From NCBI GenBank assembly GCA_015067525.1, contig SVMH01000013.1:1-43415 (forward strand): DNA of 43,415 nt, in the 5' to 3' direction. Position numbers and translations under genes: made by a program. This DNA is from Oscillospiraceae bacterium. GTDB taxonomy: Bacteria; Bacillota; Clostridia; Oscillospirales; Oscillospiraceae. Under the pieces are notes generated by a model that did not search any database, had not been told where the DNA came from, and saw only the letters and a program-made list of their open reading frames with translations. Of this stretch, positions 41,145 through 43,415 are shown in pieces (the first letter of the stretch is position 1; each line of letters starts with the position of its first letter).

Positions 41145-41881
41145 GCAGTTACGAGGCTCTGGCGGGCTCCTACGATGCGCTGACAGGCGACGTGGGCTAC
41201 GAAAAACGGGCGGATTATCTGGAAAAACTGTTCCAAAAGAGCCACATTCCGGTGAAAACCGTGCTGGATCTTGCCTGCGGCACCGGCACCATGACGTGGA
41301 TCCTGACCGGCCGCGGCTATGAGCTGATCGGCGTGGACGCTTCGGAGGAGATGCTGGCCGCCGCCATGGAGAAAAGCGACTCGGTGGAAGGGGTGGCGCC
41401 CATTTTTCTGCACCAGTCCATGCCCAAGCTGGATCTTTACGGCACGGTGGACGCCGCCATCTGCTGTCTGGACAGTCTGAACTATCTGACCAACCCCAAG
41501 GATGTGCAGCGCACTTTTGCGCGCCTGCACCTCTTTATCGCGCCCGGCGGCGTGCTGATCTTCGACATCAACACGGTGGAGAAGCTGGCGGCACTGGACG
41601 GGCAGGTGTTTCTCGATGAAACGGAGGACACCTACTGCGTGTGGCGGCCGGAGTATCGCCGCGGCATCTGCACCTACTACATGGATATTTTCCAGCTGCA
41701 GGAAGACGGCAGCTGGGCGCGTGACTTTGAGATGCACCGCGAGCGCGCCTACACGGTGGAGGAGCTGACGCAGTGGCTGGAAGAGGCCGGCTTCGGCGAG
41801 ATCCGCACCTACGGCGACAGGAAGATGCGCGCGCCTGCTGAGGGTGAGCAGCGCATTTATTTCAGCTGCATCCGCAAGTAA
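41141..41881 (+). CDS. Class I SAM-dependent methyltransferase
   Basis: The 246 residues have motif I VLDLACGTGTMTW (about residues 39-51), an acidic end to strand 2 (ELIGVDASEEM), and DAAICCLDSLNYL as the motif IV region. It belongs to the small-molecule or unknown-target methyltransferase group. The ATG overlaps the YerC stop (ATGA). The following small membrane gene starts 12 bases later. The methyl acceptor cannot be read from sequence. Confidence 0.92.
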   Translation: MSSYEALAGSYDALTGDVGYEKRADYLEKLFQKSHIPVKTVLDLACGTGTMTWILTGRGYELIGVDASEEMLAAAMEKSDSVEGVAPIFLHQSMPKLDLYGTVDAAICCLDSLNYLTNPKDVQRTFARLHLFIAPGGVLIFDINTVEKLAALDGQVFLDETEDTYCVWRPEYRRGICTYYMDIFQLQEDGSWARDFEMHRERAYTVEELTQWLEEAGFGEIRTYGDRKMRAPAEGEQRIYFSCIRK

Positions 41882-41893
41882 GGAGGAAGAAGA

Positions 41894-42205
41894 ATGCCTT
41901 ATCAGGGATTCTGGGGCCTGTGCGCACTGGCACTGGTCCTGCTGGGGCACAGCGTCTACTGCTGGGTCACGGCAACCAAGGGAAAAGAACTGCAGCCGCT
42001 TCCCAAGCTTCCCAAGGTGGTTTTGGGCGGTTTGATGCTGCTGTGCATCGGGGGGCTGATCGGCGGCGTTGTGATGATGCTGTGCCGCATGGAAGAGGCA
42101 GCCATCCACTTTATGGGACTGGTGGTCATGCTGTCTGCGCTGGGCCTCAACGACCGGCTGCGCCACTATCTGCCCCGCATGATCAAAGAAGAAAACGAGG
42201 AATGA
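41894..42205 (+). CDS. Small membrane protein of unknown function
   Basis: The 103 residues hold about three hydrophobic helices (about 5-25, 42-64 and 68-84) and a charged tail ending KEENEE. I do not recognise the family. AAGGAGG lies just upstream of the ATG. It sits between the methyltransferase and hslO genes, with a gap of 4 bases to hslO, so it is part of a tightly packed operon and is very likely a real gene. Confidence 0.8.
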   Translation: MPYQGFWGLCALALVLLGHSVYCWVTATKGKELQPLPKLPKVVLGGLMLLCIGGLIGGVVMMLCRMEEAAIHFMGLVVMLSALGLNDRLRHYLPRMIKEENEE

Positions 42206-42209
42206 GACG

Positions 42210-43094
42210 ATGAGTGATCGTATTGTAAGAGCAATTTCCAGCGACGGTATGGTAAAGGCCGCCGCTGTGTGCAGCCGCGATCTGACGGAGCGTGCCCGCC
42301 AGATCCACCAGACGCTGCCGGTGGGCACCGCGGCACTGGGCCGCACGCTGGCAGCAGCCTCCATGATGGGCAACGCCCTGAAGGGGCAGGGATCCAGCGT
42401 GACGCTGCAGTTTAAGGGCGGCGGCCCTCTGGGCACTGTGCTGGCGGTGGCCGATCCGGAAGGTAATGTGCGCGGCTACGTGACCAACCCCGGCGTGGAT
42501 CTGCCTTTGCGCGCAGACGGCAAGCTGGACGTGGGCGCAGCCGTAGGCAGCGAGGGCACCCTGACCGTTATCAAGGATCTGCAGATGAAGGAACCCTATG
42601 TGGGCACCATCGATCTGCTGGGCGGTGAGATCGCCGAGGATGTGGCGGCCTATTTCGTGGAGTCCGAGCAGATCCCCACGGCCTGCGGTCTGGGTGTGCT
42701 GGTGGACCGGGACCAGAGCGTCCGCGCCGCCGGCGGCTATCTCATTCAGCTGCTGCCCGGTGCCGACGAGGACACCATCATCAAGGTGGAGGGCGGCATC
42801 ATGGCGGCCGGCAGCGTGTCGGCCATTCTGGACAAGGATCCCGACCCGGAGAACCTGCTGCGTACCGTCATGTCCGACTTTGACATCCGGATCCTGGAGA
42901 GCAGTGAGGTATCCTACAAGTGCTACTGCAGCCGCGAGCGGGTGGAGCGCGCCCTGATCTCGCTGGGCGTGGAGGAGCTGGAGGGTATTCTGCGCGAGCA
43001 GGGCTCCTGCCAGCTGACGTGCCAGTTCTGTGACGAGGTGTACGACTTTTCCGGTGAAGAGCTGCAGGCGCTGATCGACGGCCTGAAGCAATAA
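42210..43094 (+). CDS. hslO: Hsp33 redox-regulated chaperone
   Basis: Hsp33 is a cytosolic holdase that is switched on by oxidation of a zinc centre. The 294 residues match the family, with N-terminal GMVKAAAVCSRDLTERAR, the LLPGADEDTI segment, and the C-terminal zinc ligands KCYCSRER and CQFCDEVY (C-x-C and C-x-x-C). All four cysteines are present. It begins 4 bases after the small membrane gene and ends the operon. A weak AT-rich hairpin at about 43101-43118 follows. Confidence 0.96.
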   Translation: MSDRIVRAISSDGMVKAAAVCSRDLTERARQIHQTLPVGTAALGRTLAAASMMGNALKGQGSSVTLQFKGGGPLGTVLAVADPEGNVRGYVTNPGVDLPLRADGKLDVGAAVGSEGTLTVIKDLQMKEPYVGTIDLLGGEIAEDVAAYFVESEQIPTACGLGVLVDRDQSVRAAGGYLIQLLPGADEDTIIKVEGGIMAAGSVSAILDKDPDPENLLRTVMSDFDIRILESSEVSYKCYCSRERVERALISLGVEELEGILREQGSCQLTCQFCDEVYDFSGEELQALIDGLKQ

Positions 43095-43130
43095 AACGCA
43101 AAATTTTTTGAAAAATTTCTGAATTAAGTG

Positions 43131-43159
43131 TTGACAGAAATGCTCCCTTTTGGTATAGT
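43131..43159 (+). promoter_or_regulatory. Promoter of the tRNA cluster
   Basis: TTGACA (43131-43136), a 17-bp spacer and TATAGT (43154-43159), close to consensus as expected for a stable RNA operon. Confidence 0.92.
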
Positions 43160-43162
43160 AAT

Positions 43163-43188
43163 CCTTGCCGTTCGCAAGAGCGGCAAGG
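43163..43188 (+). promoter_or_regulatory. Leader hairpin of the tRNA transcript
   Basis: CCTTGCCG / CGGCAAGG (43163-43170 and 43181-43188) with a 10-base loop ends 2 bases before the mature tRNA-Val. It lies inside the precursor removed by RNase P. Confidence 0.6.
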
Positions 43189-43190
43189 AC

Positions 43191-43267
43191 GGGAGCATAG
43201 CTCAGCTGGTTAGAGCACCTGCCTTACAAGCAGGGGGTCACTGGTTCGAGTCCAGTTGTTCCCACCA
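43191..43267 (+). tRNA. tRNA-Val (anticodon TAC)
   Basis: Acceptor GGGAGCA pairs with TGTTCCC. The anticodon stem CCTGC/GCAGG encloses CTTACAA, giving anticodon TAC. The T arm contains GGTTCGAGTCC, and CCA is encoded. Confidence 0.97.
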
Positions 43268-43275
43268 TGATATTT

Positions 43276-43352
43276 GGCCGAGTAGTTCAGTTGGTTAGAA
43301 CGCCAGCCTGTCACGCTGGAGGTCGAGGGTTCGAGCCCCTTCTCGGTCGCCA
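43276..43352 (+). tRNA. tRNA-Asp (anticodon GTC)
   Basis: Acceptor GGCCGAG pairs with CTCGGTC. The anticodon stem CCAGC/GCTGG encloses CTGTCAC, giving GTC. The T arm contains GGTTCGAGCCC, and CCA is encoded. Confidence 0.97.
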
Positions 43353-43357
43353 TATTT

Positions 43358-43415
43358 GCCTCTGTAGCTCAGTTGGTAGAGCAGCGGACTGAAAATCCGC
43401 GTGGCGTTGGTTCGA
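43358..43415 (+). tRNA. tRNA-Phe (anticodon GAA), cut by the window edge
   Basis: The 5' part is present: acceptor strand GCCTCTG, D arm AGCTCAGTTGGTAGAGC, and anticodon stem GCGGA/TCCGC enclosing CTGAAAA, giving GAA. The T arm and 3' end lie beyond the window. Confidence 0.93.

Overview
The window looks like a chromosomal segment from a GC-rich, strictly anaerobic Gram-positive gut Clostridium relative, probably Oscillospiraceae (Oscillibacter/Flavonifractor-like). This is inferred from a V-type ATPase, a desulfoferrodoxin-type superoxide reductase, a YerC/TrpR-like protein, CUT1 sugar uptake genes without a dedicated ATPase, strong AGGAGG ribosome sites, sigma-A promoters with 17-bp spacers, and many MKK...[LV].[AG]C lipoprotein signals. 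No phage, insertion sequence or CRISPR array was seen.

Layout. 1-3.3 kb: the end of a V-ATPase operon (A, B, D). 3.3-4.0 kb: a small alarmone synthetase. 4.3-7.0 kb: one reading frame joining a beta-helix/metallo-beta-lactamase protein to a Cof-type HAD phosphatase, with a strong internal ribosome site at the joint. 7.0-13.9 kb: a DeoR regulator divergent from a CUT1 permease pair and its binding lipoprotein, then a metallo-beta-lactamase lipoprotein and an ornithine-cyclodeaminase-family enzyme. 13.9-15.7 kb: thioredoxin, desulfoferrodoxin, a small Cna-B-like surface protein and a DUF6054-like protein. 15.7-18.0 kb: HAD phosphatase and ribulokinase-like FGGY kinase. 18.2-25.8 kb: three M81 (MlrC/microcystinase-like) paralogues, each with its own promoter, with an alkaline phosphatase lipoprotein and a YibE/F membrane protein between copies two and three. 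25.9-27.1 kb: polysaccharide deacetylase and an HTH regulator. 27.4-30.9 kb: YihY, TrkA and an M29 aminopeptidase. 31.1-39.9 kb: a GDPD-like lipoprotein, a 1909-residue beta-helix surface protein and a tyrosine-phosphatase lipoprotein. 40.0-43.1 kb: a DUF3298-like protein divergent from a YerC, methyltransferase, small membrane protein and Hsp33 operon. 43.1 kb to the end: tRNA-Val, tRNA-Asp and tRNA-Phe (cut by the window edge).

How the genes may work together. Housekeeping operons at both ends flank an accessory core rich in exported hydrolases. Five separate lipoproteins (sugar-binding protein, metallo-beta-lactamase, alkaline phosphatase, GDPD-like, tyrosine phosphatase) and one giant beta-helix protein would sit on the cell surface, while HAD phosphatases, M81 and M29 metalloenzymes, an FGGY kinase and a cyclodeaminase-family enzyme act inside. 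My inference is a scavenging programme for phosphoesters, sugars and unusual peptides or amino acids. No substrate can be read from the sequence. The least ordinary items are the fused MBL-HAD frame, the three M81 copies with a duplicated promoter-leader module, and the giant two-part beta-helix protein behind a long structured leader.
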